DNA of 64,000 bases. Origin: Gliomastix tumulicola (taxonomy: Eukaryota; Ascomycota; Sordariomycetes; Hypocreales; Bionectriaceae). Every line of letters begins with the position of its first letter. Position 1 is the stretch's first letter. The position numbers and the translations under genes were made by a program. This document shows positions 21,248 to 33,522 of this stretch, one piece after another. Location of the stretch: the NCBI GenBank assembly GCA_001599755.1, contig BCHX01000006.1, positions 1 to 64,000 on the forward strand, in the 5' to 3' direction. Below the pieces are notes generated by a model that was not told where the DNA came from, ran no database searches, and worked only from the letters and a program-made list of their open reading frames with translations.

Positions 21248-22613
21248 ATGCCATACTCCAAGTCAAAGCTCTCTGCATGGTGCGCAGCCCCTGTTCAAAT
21301 TTTGCAAGCGACTTTCCTACCTTACCCCGTCGATAGCTAACTCTTCCGCCCAGTGAAACGTGTCGTGAGAAACACTTGAAATGTGAGCGAGCAGCTTGCG
21401 AGATATCGGAGTCTTCAATGACATGAAGCTAAATTAATATCCGAAGGTGACAGGGCGATGCCAGCATGCTCCAACTGCTGCAGGTTGGGACAACCCAAGG
21501 CTTGCAGCGTGGGAGGTCTAAGAATTAGAGAGAGTCGGTATTCTACCAAGACTCGACATCAGCAAGCGGGGGAAATTCCAAAAAGGAACAAAGCTGAGGG
21601 CCAAACCGCCTGTGGTGGGAAGACCTCGCCGCCAACAGCCCTGCCACCACCACCTCTTGAAGTCTCAGAAGGACATGGAGGCCAGCGAGCGCCGACTTCA
21701 GCGACTGGAGGAACCCTCCCAGATGGTACAATGCGTACCCCAATCTCTTCGCCTCGGCAGCTCGTCACTGACGGGACGGAGAGATACGTTTTCGAGTTTT
21801 ACATCAATTATGCAGCTCCGTGGGTAAGTGACCACACGCCCAGCCCGCTGCACGAATTGTCAATTACTAATTGGCTCAGTTTGATATTGTTTCTATCCAG
21901 CAGCATTTCTCTCGTCTCATTCCAAGACTCGCCATGGGCAGCCCGGTCCTATATTACGCTTGTTTGACATACGCATCTATGGTCCTGCACCTCAATGACG
22001 GACTCGATAAGTCAGTTCACGATGAGTACCAGACAAAGGCTATTGGCTACCTCATCCCCCTCTTGTCTCACCACTGCGTTCTGGGAACAGATCAGACCCT
22101 TTTGTTAACCACCGCCGTCATCCTTCGTATGACGGAGCAGTATTCCGACTTGGACAAGGACGCACAACATCACTTGCGGGGGGCTTGCTCGTTATTCATG
22201 ACGACACAGGAGAGGTGGTCACCCGCTATGACAGATGTCAGGGGTGTATCATTTTGGATCTACATCCGAGAGAGTATACGTGCGAGCTTTCTCCGTGAAG
22301 TTGGCTGTCGGTTCGACCTGAGCACTGTGGACTCTGACTGCCACAGCGAGACCGAAGATGACGAAGTATGGACTAACCGGGTGACTTACCTCGTAGCTAG
22401 ACTATGCGATGCTTGCTGGGGAGATGCCGCATCTGCAGAAAGAGAGAAAATCAAGGATCGCGTTGCCACTTCCTTGGACAAGTGGCACGCCTATCTCCCA
22501 GACACTTTTCAGCCGTGGTACTTCTCAGCACCGGCTTCGGACGCATTCCCTGTCGTAAAATACGTCAGCTCATGGCACGGTAATTACCCGTCAATTTTAT
22601 TATTATTATTGTT

Positions 22614-22644
<31 letters not shown>

Positions 22645-23126
22645 GGGACAGATCGCTATATCGCTATTTCCATGGCTTACAAATATTTGCAGAAATCGCG
22701 TGGCAAAACTATTTCACGGCAAGAGTCATGCTTGCCGTTTGGGCTTCCTCGAGTGACAGCGGAGAGACGGTCCCAAGAGCAGCACACACTCTCGAGGCTA
22801 GTATTTCCCCGATTCAATGACTTAAGACCAACTCAGTCAAACAGTGCCTAACTCATTTCCCTTTTATCTCTGTCTAGACCGAGATTCTCAGCCCAGCAAG
22901 GATGGCTTGCGCCGTATGTTTTAACAGCCCACATATCGGCGGACCTCTTAATGGTTGCCACCTCATTACCTGGTGCGGACAATTTTTCACCTCAGTGGAT
23001 GAGCAGAAGACCCTGGGGTCTTTCCTTGAAGACTTTTCACAGCGGACAAAGTGGCCGACAAAAGCGTCCTATGAACGGCTGCAAGGAATATGGAGCGGAA
23101 CCCGGAAGTCTTGGAAAGGTGTATGA
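21248..23126 (+). CDS. Zn(II)2Cys6 transcription factor, six exons
   Basis: Proposed exons are 21248-21279, 21354-21410, 21454-21823, 21880-22579, 22693-22796 and 22878-23126, giving an uninterrupted 503 codons. Exons 1-2 give MPYSKSKLSACETCREKHLK and then C; exon 3 adds PACSNCCRLGQPKAC. All six zinc ligands are therefore present, but the middle loop is 13 residues with an extra Cys. Ending exon 2 at 21389 would give the canonical six-residue loop, but there is no GT there. The last intron (22797-22877) would need a GC donor (GAG/GCTAGT). The body (RLAMGSPVLYYACLTYASM, then the end block PARMACAVCFNSPHIGG) fits a fungal regulatory domain. The gene lies about 400 bp upstream of a P450 on the same strand and could regulate it. 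The oddities leave open that it is decaying. Confidence 0.65.
22612..22644. repeat. T22-A11 homopolymer run
   Basis: About 22 T are followed directly by about 11 A, inside the intron at 22580-22692 of the regulator gene. A TTA-repeat tract precedes it. The exact length is likely to vary between strains or reads. Confidence 0.9.
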
Positions 23127-23545
23127 TTTCTTCCCATGGTGATTGGGTTCTCCTCCTCCCCCATGGCCAGGTGATCAGGTTTTCCCCGCACAGTAGTTGA
23201 TTATCCACCTACCCATGCACTACAGCTATAATAATCGACAGAATCTAGACCATTGGGATGCTGTCAGATTGCCTGCGCTTTACTTATTCGGGTAATTTTG
23301 CACGGGACCGTAACGAAGGACTCTCCTCTCTCCTCCAAAGCCGGGGGAAATCACCTGGAATGGTAGAGCGAGGGTACCATGGCAGAACCATGTCCTCGTG
23401 CTCCGTCATTGGGCCTATCCTGCTTGCTTAGTCCTGCGCTGGGGCATATAAGAAGGTGTCGGGTTCATGGTAGCAGCCAGACCAATTCATTTCCTCATTC
23501 TTTCACTCAACAATCAAGCCTTTCAAGCAATTCCAACCCTGCAAC
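23127..23545. other. Promoter region of the P450 gene
   Basis: No coding frame has family features. The stretch contains a TATA-like box at 23447-23452 and a pyrimidine-rich leader. Confidence 0.6.
23447..23452 (+). promoter_or_regulatory. Possible TATA box
   Basis: A tataag core lies in gcatataagaag, about 95 bp before the chosen P450 ATG at 23546. Confidence 0.5.
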
Positions 23546-25235
23546 ATGCTTACTCTGGGTCAGTATCACCTTGGAATCATCATTTGGATATCAGATGAAT
23601 GTTAAAAGCTGTACTGTTACTAACTGTTGCTGATTAGGAACTCTACTCTGTCTGGGCTCGGTGGCCCTCGCAGTGTACATCCTCAGCATCTACATCTACG
23701 ACCCTAAACAAATGCGTCGTTTCCCCTCTCCATCCATCTTTGCCTCTCTGGCACCCTTTTGGCTTCCATACCAAGTGTCCACTGGCCAGAGGTTCCTAGC
23801 TATCCACAAAGCTCATCAACAACTTGGTCACGCTATACGCATTGCTCCCGACCACATCTCGTTCACGTATCCAACGGCATACAAAGATATCTACGGCTTT
23901 GGATCGTCCAACATCAAGGGCGACTTCTTTGAGCACGCTGCCGAAGGAAATCCCTCTATCGCCCAGACCACCAGCAAAGCCGAGCACACGCGCAAGCGCA
24001 AGGCCGTCGCTCATATCTTCTCCGCCCGCCAGATCACCGTCATGGAACCGAGAGTCCTAGGTGCCATCTGGAGACTGTGCCGGGATATTCATCTCAAGTC
24101 GCTTGGTAGGCAGGTCTCTGGCGAGGATGAGTACCCTGTCGGCGAGCAAGGGGAGTTTGATGTCAGGCCTTGGCTCAACATGTTTTCGTACGACGCCATC
24201 ACTTCCATGTTCTGGACAAACTCTTACGGCTTTCTTGACAAAGGGAATGATATGTGCCCTTCAGAGAGCAGCTCGGGCGACATTCGGATGGTTCATGCGA
24301 TGAACCAGTACCACAGCATATCGACATTCAACGCAATGTACGCAATCATGCCCAAGATGTGGCATGAGCTTGTCAAGTTCTTCCTTGCCCATACGCACAA
24401 CAGAAAGGCTGGCCAGGTCTTCACCGGGATGGCTCGGTACCAGGTTTTGAGTCGTATGAAAGCCGTCCCGGCTCAGCCTGATCTCTTCTCAAACCTTCCT
24501 TCGAAACCGACTCCCAAATGGCCCGACCCGATGCCACTTTCAGAGCTCATCGCCGAGTCGGCTACCATGCTTGATGCTGGAAATGACACAACCCAGACCA
24601 GTCTGACAAACTGCATCTACCGTCTAGCCAAGCACCCAGACAAGCAAAGGAAGCTGTACGACGCTCTGATGAAGGCAGTCACACCATCAGACTCATCGAG
24701 GCCTGTTGCTACCTACTCTGAGCAGCTCCAGCACATCCCTTACCTACGCGCTGTTCTCGACGAGAGCTTCAGGGTCCAGCCGCCCGTTGCCTCTGGTCTC
24801 CCGCGCAAGGTTGTGGACCCCATCACTGTGGCTGGCTACCTGATTCACCCTGGTACTACTATCAGTTCTCCCTTATACTCTCTGCACCGTGACGAGAGTC
24901 TTTTCAAAGAGGCATCGAGCTTTGTGCCCGAGCGCTTTCTCAAAGAGGATGACGCAGACCGCAGCGGCTATCAGACGAGCCCGGAAGAGGCCCAGAATCT
25001 GAAGGACTACTTCTTGCCGTTTAGCGTCGGCGGCAGGGCGTGCATTGGGAGGAACTTAGCGTACATGGAACTCAGCATGGTCATCGCGGCAATGGTGCTT
25101 GGATTCGAGTGGGAACTGGCAGATCCTGGGTCTGAGATGGAGATGGTGGAAAGGTTCAACTGCAATCCCAAGGAGCTCAAAGTGCGTGTAAAGGCGAGAG
25201 AAGGAATCAAGTGGAGTGAGTGGGCAGGCAACTGA
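23546..25235 (+). CDS. Cytochrome P450 monooxygenase, microsomal type
   Basis: Proposed exons are 23546-23558 and 23638-25235, giving 536 residues. The 13-nt first exon encodes MLTL and joins the N-terminal anchor LLCLGSVALAVYILSIYIY, completing the membrane segment. Signature motifs are the I-helix DAGNDTTQTS, the K-helix ESFR (Glu380, Arg383), PERF, and the haem loop FSVGGRACIG with ligand Cys473. The region around AYKDIYGFGSSNIKGDFF and the heme loop resembles benzoate 4-monooxygenase-type P450s (CYP53-like), from memory of that family. The enzyme should sit in the ER membrane and hydroxylate a small, perhaps aromatic, substrate with a separate reductase. The subfamily is uncertain. Confidence 0.92.
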
Positions 25236-26894
25236 ACTTGGTAGCAACTGTGTGGTCCCTACCTAAGGTCATACCTATGTAGTGTAAGGTAGGGAAACGC
25301 GTCACGATTCCGCCTCCGTGGCCAATTATGTGCACGCTCGCCATGAGATGAAATGATACCGCCTTTTTTGAAAATGGTTGCCCTTTTCCAGTGTCCCTTC
25401 GACCTATCAGATCCCTGCACACCCAGGTCCTGTATCAGCAGCCATTTCCTTCGTCAGGCGAAGTTCAATTAATACGCCTAATCTGCCACTCTGGTCTCCT
25501 TGCCGGGGTGCATTAGTACAATCCAGAGCCCGCACCCACGATTCTCTGTACGGTCTGCCATTTTGCCATCAACCTGTACGGTGACCATGTGTCGCGGCAC
25601 CTGGTAGAGAAACATGGCGTACCGAAGCCCAAGCGCCCTGGCCTTAATATTCTCGTCAAGTCCTTGCGGCTTACCGAACCCGCGAACCTACCATTCCGAC
25701 CTGATGGCTCTCATCCCCATCCACACTTGACCCTGCAACGGGGCTATGGTTGCATGTACTGTAAAGTCCGCTCTATCACCCTCGAGCTCATCTCGGCATC
25801 TACTACGGGATCACGGTGGAGAAAGTGCTGCAGAATGTACTTCGGGGCCTGTGGTTCCAAGGCAACATGGTCAGAATTGCCACGGAGTCTCACTTGGCTA
25901 TTATTTTATATTTGGACTTAGCTCGACAACCATCGTCGTCTCGTCACATTCTCTACTCTTCTGGCGGTGTTCACGATATTCCATTCCATGCCGTGACATG
26001 TCCCGATGATACTCCCGGCAACGCTCAATAGGGACTGACTACTCCAAAAGGCCATACATGTCAATCTAGGATCTCCCGTCGCATGCTTGAGTATATCACC
26101 GACGGAAGTTATTAAGATGAATGTTTACGTGTTCTTTTGGATATTCTTTTTTGGAGTATGGGGTAGTGCGGGCCATTTCTCGGCCCGCGAAGGCAGCTAA
26201 GCGACGTAATGACGCCACGGCGCCAAACCCCATGGGATGGCGGCAGCTGAAGTGCGGAGTAATGGCGTTAACGTGACCGGGTTCTTCAGGTTCACGTCCA
26301 AGAGATGAGATACGACTTCCTGCTAAGCGAGGAGTGGTGTCTTCCGAGTCGTCTATCCGAGCATGGCGTCGACTGAGGTTTTCTGGTACCAAAACATCGA
26401 ATGAACTGGACAGAAAGTCGCCCACAGATCTAGACCTCGTTCGGCATGTTTAAATGCGAAGGAATGAAAACATCCCCACTTGTTCGCCTGAGCTTTTGTG
26501 AGGGATGTGGGAGTGACGATCCGTGACTCCAAAGCCATTGAACCCAGACTTCGACCACGTTCAGGAGTGGAGGCCACAGGACTGATCCTGCAAGGAACCT
26601 CGGGTGGTCCGTGTTCACATCAAGCGATCTTAGGGGAAGACCGTCTCCGTCCGTCTCCAGTTCGATTCTTTTCACCCGACGGTTAGTTGTCTTTGATCCC
26701 GTGAGTATATACTGTCTTTCAATTCATATTTTGAATGTCCCGCAACCCCGGACCCTCCAGAGTATCGCGGGGGAAAGCGCGGCCGTTAATCTAGCCGATC
26801 CATGTCGGGGACAACGATTTATAGGATAGAGTAGTCTTTCTCTTTAGCTCTAAGAGCAACGCCAGATCTAAAAACACTGTCATCCGACAGCACG
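25236..26894. other. Intergenic stretch without a supported gene
   Basis: Frames up to 110 codons occur on both strands, overlapping and without motifs. The right end is the promoter of the GH5 gene. Confidence 0.6.
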
Positions 26895-28302
26895 ATGCAG
26901 TACTCGATCATTTCGCTCATTGCAATTCAGACGTTCGCGTCCCAAGTCTTGAAACTAGCAGCTGCAAATCCGCTAGATTTCCATAGCTGGGACAGTCGCG
27001 CACGTGCGTATGGACTCCCGTACTATTCTCGCGATTCCAATATTGTCGACCGTGACGGCAAACACGTGCAGCTTCATGGAGTCAACTGGGCTGGACACCA
27101 AGAGGCCATGATCCCCGAGGGGTTGCAGTACAACTCCATCGAGAATATCACTTCTATGATTCACAGCCTCGGCTTCAACGTCGTTCGGGTCACCTTTGCG
27201 ACGGAGATGATTGACGACCTGTACGACAATAATATGAAAGACATCACCATCGCTGAGAGTCTCACACGCGCCCTTGGTGCAACCAATGGAACCCGTGTTT
27301 TCAACCAGATCTTGCAGCACAATCCGCAGTTTACAAATGAGACAACTCGTCTAGAGGTAAATACATGCCCCTCAAGTTTGACCTCAGGACGCGTGTCTCA
27401 TGCTAAATGAACGACTGCAGGTCTTTGATGCGCTTGCTTGGGAGTTTGGGCGAAAGAAGCTCATCTACTATCTTGACAACCATATGTCAACCGCCAAATG
27501 GTGCTGCGATCCAAATGATGGCAACGCCTGGCTCGGAGACTTGGAGTTCGACCCAGTCAAGTGGAAGCGTGGGCTTGTTCACATGGCACAGCGCGCTCGT
27601 CGCTGGCCAACGATTGGCATCATTGGATTACGCAACGAGTTTCGACAGCCAAACCCAAAGAGTCGCGGTCTGCCCTGGAACTGGTTTGTGTGGCAACAGT
27701 ACATGGTTGATGCAGCAGAGGCAATCCATCGCGCGAACTCTGTTCCACTGCTGTCGATGATGGGCTTACCATGGGTCAACACCCTCCTCGACGACAGCGC
27801 CTTGACAGGCCCGAATGTCACAGGCGGCCCGTCGTATACGGCATACTTTCGCCCAGGCCAGTACGAATGGTCCAACAAAGTCATCTTGGAGAATCATAAG
27901 TACGACACCAATCCGACTCCGAACGCCAATTGCACCCGGTTTATCGAAGAGTACACGGTGCGAGGCTTTCGCGCCCTCGACCTGAATGATAAGTCTGTTA
28001 AATACCGATGGCCCGTGGTTCTAGGAGAATGGGGATACCCCCAGGACGGGGAGTATTACAAACTCGAATACCCGCAGTGTCTGACCCAGTTCTTCCAGAA
28101 ATACAAGCCAAACTGGATGTACTGGGCGTTGTCCGGAAGTTACTACAGCTTCACTAAACACGGGCGAGCAACCATCCAGGACTACGATGAGCATTATGGC
28201 CTCCTGAATCACAACTGGACGGGTTGGAGGTCTCAAGAAACCATTGATAAGTATTTCAAGCCTACCATTGAGGCATCCAAATGGTCGCCTCAGTGGCCCT
28301 GA
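26895..28302 (+). CDS. Secreted glycoside hydrolase family 5 (cellulase-like) enzyme
   Basis: Proposed exons are 26895-27356 and 27421-28302, giving 447 residues. The N-terminus (MQYSIISLIAIQTFASQVLK) is a signal peptide. Family 5 (clan GH-A) marks follow: an N-terminal strand VQLHGVNWAGHQEAMIPEGL, the likely acid/base in LRNEF (Glu227), a HKYDTNP block, and the likely nucleophile in VVLGEWGYP (Glu357). Several N-glycosylation sequons are present. The enzyme should act outside the cell on beta-linked glucan or a related polymer. The insert WCCDPNDGNAW resembles plant-wall GH5 subfamilies, but the subfamily and substrate are not assigned. The gene lies upstream of, and in the same orientation as, the GH95 gene. 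Confidence 0.9.
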
Positions 28303-28974
28303 GGCTCGAGTACGAGGAGACATGGTACAGCTACAATAAGTCAATAATTTGTCATGACACGTACTGCAATTCGCCTGTGTAGGGAGCACTTGGAAGAGAA
28401 AACTACCTGACGTTAAAAGTACTAGAGACCGATGGTTGAAGCGCACACTCACGTAGCGGGTGGAGATGAAACTCCACGCATACATTCAAATTAAGGCCCG
28501 ATGATTGTGTCTTTCACTCAGGGCGGGCATGGAGCAAGCCGCTGTCGTAACACGAAGAGCACTCATAGTCGTGGCTCATGAGCGACTGCCTAGCGAGTTC
28601 CAACTTCGCTCCTTAAAAGACATTAACCCGGGGCTCCGGGGCTCCTCAACACTGAAAATTAGCCGTCGGCAAATACATCGGTTGGTCTCTCTCTCAATGC
28701 CGCTCCTTCCAGACTATCTGAAGCAGCTAATTACATACAGCTAGTACCGTGCGGGGTTGAGCAGAAATTTCCCCATCCCATCCCATGGGGAAGCGATTCT
28801 TCACCTTCTTTACGTAAAGGGCACGATGGAGAAAGGCGGAACATAAAAGGGGATTTATCCCCAGCCTCCAGTGCGATATTACTTATCCTAACCCACCAAT
28901 CTCAGCTGTTCTCATTCTACTGTGCTCCTGGTGATTGCCATCATCCCAAGTGGCTAAGACGGGCACCAAGCGAA
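28303..28974. other. Intergenic stretch, promoter of the GH95 gene
   Basis: No supported coding frame was found. A run of repeated catccc motifs occurs near 28772. Confidence 0.55.
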
Positions 28975-31709
28975 ATGCATCTTCACTCTCTTGTCCTGAC
29001 AGCCTTCGTTGGGCTTGTTTCCGGACGCCAGTTATGGTCGTCCAACCCCGCGGGGTATGGACAACGAACGGCGGACGATTATGTGCTGAAAACTGCGTAT
29101 CCGCTAGGCAACGGCAGACTTGGAGGTGAGTAAGGCCCATTCATGAGTGCTCCCACTGAGACAGTCAAATTCGCAGAGCAACACACGTCTAACCTCCTTG
29201 TCATTTCTAGCTCTTCCTTTTGGATACCCACACTTCGAAAAGATTGTCCTCAATCTCGACTCTCTGTGGTCGGGCGGACTTTTTCAGAACGCCGTATGCT
29301 TGTACCTCCTTTATTTTCATTGGGACGGGCTGACTGCCTCGTTATATTGCGCAAAAGCTCCTAACAAAGATCTAGAACTACAGAGGTGGTAACCCAGCAG
29401 ATAATGCTCCGAAATATCCGTCTTTGCCTGATATTCGCTCCGCCATCTTTGAAGATGGCACTGGCAGTAAGTAACCTTGCACTCGACTCCGTCTTTTGCA
29501 GATTTGAGATGATCCAATGCTAAAGGAAAGTATTGCACGCGTAGACGTGGATGGTCTTCTCGGTAGCAACAACGATTATGGGACGTATCAAGTTCTCGGT
29601 AACCTAACGGTCGATTTTGACGGCTTCGCTCAATACACCAACTACAGACGCTCCCTGGACCTCAGCACCGGAGTACACACAACGAGCTTCGAGTCGGGCG
29701 GCTACAAAGTCAATACGACTGCCTTCTGCTCGTATCCCGATCAAGTCTGTGTCTGGTCGGCATCTAGCACTGGGACCCTTCCGCCTCTCAACGTCTATCT
29801 GCAGAATTTGCTTGTTGCCCAGAATCTCGTCAACGTGACCTGCGAAGACAACCGCCAGGTTCGCTTAAAAGGGGTGACGCAGCTTGGGCCCCCAGAGGGA
29901 CTCAAATACGAAGCCGCTGTCCGAGTAAGCGACAACACGATCGGCTCAACCACGACCAGCTGCTCTGGCGGCAAGCTCAAGGTCAGAAGTGCTGGAGGCG
30001 CAAGCACCATCACCGTCGTGGTTGGGGCTGGGTCCAATTTCGACCAGAACAAGGGTAACTCCGCTGCCGGTTACTCGTTCAAAGGTGTTGATGCAACCAG
30101 CGAGGTCAACAAAGTGGTCTCAGAAGCTGCACAGAAGTCGTTCCAAGTCCTTCTCGACCGACATGTTCGGGACTTTTCTGCGATTGAAGGGAAGTTCGCC
30201 CTGAGCTTACCGGATCCCCTCGGCTCCCAAGATAAGGAGACATCAAGCCTCATCTCCCAACTTTCAGCCGCTGGTCCCAATGACCCGTTCCTTGATGCCT
30301 TGTTATTTGAATATTCACGATACCTACTCATCTCATCGTCGAGGGACAATTCACTACCTGCCAATTTGCAGGGAAAGTGGACCGAGGATCTCAAGCCTGA
30401 TTGGAGCAGCGACTACCATGCCAACATCAATCTTCAGATGAACTACTGGGCAGCCGACCAGACTGGCCTGACAGAAACTCAGGGAGCCCTTTGGGACTAT
30501 ATGCGGCTGAACTGGGTGCCTCGTGGCGCCGAAACTGCACGGCTTCTGTACAATGCTACCGGCTGGGTGGTTCATAATGAGATGAACATCTTCGGGCATA
30601 CTGCGATGAAGAGCTCCGCTGGATGGGCAAATTGTAAGTTCACATACACACCTACTATTTTCTCTTATTGCGAGCATTTGGGGACAAGAAAATCTTACCA
30701 TACGCCTATAGATCCCGTTGCGGGGGCTTGGATGATGCAACATGTTTGGGACTACTTCGACTATACCCAGGATGTTCGATGGTATAAGGATATCGGGTAC
30801 CCCTTGATCAAGGGTGTTGCCCAGTTCTGGCTCTCACAGCTACAGGAGGACCAGTTTACCAAGGATGGAACTCTGGTCGTCAACCCTTGCAACAGTCCTG
30901 AGCATGGACCAACCACATTCGGTTGCGCCCATGACCAGCAGGAGATCCATCATGTTTTCAACAACATACTACTCAGCCGCAACATCGTGGGTGAAAACGA
31001 CACGACATTCCTGGGTCAAGTTTCCTCCGCCTTGTCCCAGCTAGACAAAGGGCTGCACTATACCACCTGGGGCGGCGTCAAGGAATGGAAGATCCCGGAT
31101 TCCTACGGGTATGATGGGAAGAGCACCCATCGTCACTTGTCACACCTGACTGGCTGGTATCCCGGCTACTCTGTGTCGTCATACCTGGGCGGCTATACGA
31201 ATAAGACAATCCAGTCGGCAATCAACCAGACCCTCATCTCCCGAGGAAATGGCAACTCCAACGAGGCCAACGCAGGTTGGGGCAAGGTCTGGCGTGCGGC
31301 AGCGTGGGCACGTCTCAATGAGACTGACAAGGCATACTACCACCTGAAGTATGCTGTCGAAATCAATGCCGCCGCCAACGGCTTCAGTATGTATTCTGGA
31401 GCACAGCCGCCGTTCCAGATCGATGCCAATTTGGGCTTCGGAGGGGCCGTTCTCAGCATGCTTTGCGTGGACCTCCCTCAGCCCTATGCCAAGGCCGATA
31501 ACGCTACGAGAAACGTGATCCTGGGCCCAGCCATTCCTGCAGCATGGGCTGGTGGCAGTGTCAAGGGATTGCGGATTCGTGGTGGTGGTATCGTCGACTT
31601 CCAGTGGGACTATGCCGGGCTAGTTACGCAGGCCCAGCTCAGGGGCTCTCAGACACGGGTGAGGGTGGTGAACAAGGCAGGGACAACTCTCGCAGAGCAC
31701 AATCCTTGA
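28975..31709 (+). CDS. Secreted GH95 alpha-L-fucosidase
   Basis: Proposed exons are 28975-29125, 29211-29293, 29376-29466, 29545-30633 and 30712-31709, giving 803 residues, the usual GH95 size. A signal peptide (MHLHSLVLTAFVGLVSG) is followed by the family start LKTAYPLGNGRLGGALPLGY and SLWSGGLFQN. The catalytic centre of alpha-1,2-fucosidases is visible: the paired Asn in YHANINLQMNYW, the acid-containing NPCNSPEHGPT, and HRHLSHLTGWYPG. The 3' site at 29544 was chosen over one at about 29525 because it restores GTGNVDGLLGS. The enzyme should invert and release L-fucose (or L-galactose) from plant or other glycans. It sits 673 bp behind the GH5 gene. Confidence 0.93.
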
Positions 31710-31797
31710 GAGGATTCCAAGTGTCCAACTGGAAGAGCATGCTGCAATAACCGGTGCAAGTAGTAAATCGAGTATGAGAAACCTGAAATTTGAGTGA

Positions 31798-31820
31798 TTA
31801 TATATATATATGTGTGTGTC
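31798..31820. repeat. (TA)n(TG)n dinucleotide repeat
   Basis: A short run of ta then tg units lies between the convergent GH95 and receptor genes. Confidence 0.85.
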
Positions 31821-31889
31821 TGCTTGAGACAGTCTCATATGTCTTGTTTGAGCATGACTGGGATCATATGTATCTCTGCTTACTCTCCG

Positions 31890-33522
31890 CTATCCTCTAT
31901 TCGAATGATTGAGGGCCGTGACATTGACGAGATAAACGTCGTCTGCGTCCATCTTTCCGCGAAAGTTCATGCCTGAATGCGCAAGCCCAGGCATCTCCAG
32001 GCTGCTCTGATCGATGCTTGAGTCGGCAGCGCGCGGCGTCCTTGGGTCATACGAGCGCTTGACGGATCTGCCATTGCCCGACTGAGCGCCATCATGATAT
32101 TGTTGATAGCCCTTGGTATTGCTGCGCATTGTTGAACCGGCCAGAATAGGGAAGAAGTGCACAAACAGGAGACGTATGGCAGGGAGGCAAGCGCAGACGA
32201 TGCCTACGGATATCTCGACGGTTGACCACACGCTGATGTCGTAGAATCCCCAGGTAACGTTGGAGTCTTTCGCGAAGTCGACCAGGGACCGAAGCCTCAG
32301 GATGCTGACGATGGTAACACTGTGGTTCGAGGATTAGCAGCTGAAGTGCGCAGAGGAAAGAAACATCGAGAAAGGGGCGGAAAACTCACAATGCACCGAT
32401 GCAGAACATGAATGCCACCCCCAGCTTCTTCTTCCAGTGTAGCTTGAGGTCCCGGAGCTGCCAGAGAGGAATTGCAAGAATCCAGAGGTCGAGGGCAATG
32501 CCCATCCCTGCATTTGCCCAGCTGATGGAGTTGGCATCCAAACAGTGCCCATCCTGTGTCCCGTCCCATTTTGTCCAGAAATACGAGATCGGCCGGCACT
32601 GGAAGATTGCTGTCACGACAAAAGCCACGCCCCATGCCGAGACGAAGATGAAGGTGCCCCAGAGCAGTCGCTGAACCCCCTTAGTAGGGAAGATGCGCAC
32701 GAAGAAGGTAATGAAAGAGAGCTTGACGAGTGTTGTCTGGAGGAAATAAAGCCAGGCCATAATGTAGAAATACTGCAGGACGTTGGTAATTTTGTATGGC
32801 TGGACAGTCCAGATGTCTTTGCCGAGTCCGTTTGGGATCGTCCCGACGTTCGTAATGACAATAGAGGGGATGGCGGAGAGTGTAGCTGCCAACACGGTCC
32901 AATCATCGAGCCCAAGATCCATTGACGAGATGAAAATCTTGTAACCAAAGCGTCCTGCGACAAAAATGAGGCACAGAGCTAGCATTACGTTCGCAATGAC
33001 CCGAAGCTCCGCGGCGTGGTCGCGTATCGGTGCGTGGCATGAGGTCATGCTCGAGTTTCGAGTGCCTACACCCAGAGAAAACGTCAGCAGAAAGCGGAAT
33101 AATCCCAACAGCCATGACATCGCGCCACAGTCGGCAGGGACACGAGGAGGTGGCTGTGGTGGCTGTGGTGGCTATGGTGGCTCGGGTATACGTACTCAGC
33201 GCATCGATGACCGAGCAGCTTGCAGCAACGCAGGTGGACACATTCGTCTGGTACCCTACGTTGGTGCACAGACATGTCTGGTTTGTTGGTTGACAGAATC
33301 CCCCTGTAAACGCAGTGGCTATGCATTCTTGCTGCGCGGCCTACTGTCAGCCTCGGATGTGCTCACACACGCTCGCAAGTCACATGGCTGCAGGGGCCTA
33401 GATGGGAGACTTACAGCACAGGCAGGGTAGACCTGTAGGGCCTGTAGCAAAGCATCGTTTTGGGCCGCCGCAAAGCCGAAAAGGCTCAGTCCCCCCAGGG
33501 CCAGCAGGCGCTGCACAAGCAT
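31890..33522 (-). CDS. CFEM-domain Pth11-like G-protein-coupled receptor
   Basis: Proposed exons, in transcription order, are 33522-33415, 33331-33196, 33065-32390 and 32319-31890, giving 449 residues. After a signal peptide (MLVQRLLALGGLSLFGFAAA) comes an eight-cysteine CFEM domain at about residues 33-78. Its spacing is PACAQECIATAF..GFC..NQTCLC..STCVAASC, split between exons 1 and 2. Seven hydrophobic segments follow, from ANVMLALCLIFVAGRFGYKI to ISVGIVCACLPAIRLLF, matching the fungal rhodopsin-like integral membrane domain. The cytosolic tail is polar and rich in Ser. Pth11 relatives sense surface or plant cues in pathogens. The signal here is unknown. The intron at 33197-33195 region to 33066 carries GTGGCT repeats. 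Confidence 0.92.
33148..33184. repeat. GTGGCT-type tandem repeat inside a receptor intron
   Basis: Units of ggtggctgt/ggtggctat repeat about four times on the plus strand, within the second intron of the CFEM receptor gene. Confidence 0.8.

Noticed and set aside
22612..22644. T22-A11 run as a retroposon poly(A) tail
   Set aside because: No flanking duplication or element body was seen, and it lies within an intron. Slippage is the simpler explanation.
29517..29544. Earlier start of the fourth GH95 exon (ESIARVDVDG reading)
   Set aside because: The 3' site at 29544 restores the family sequence GTGNVDGLLGS in frame with the previous exon, whereas the earlier site does not.
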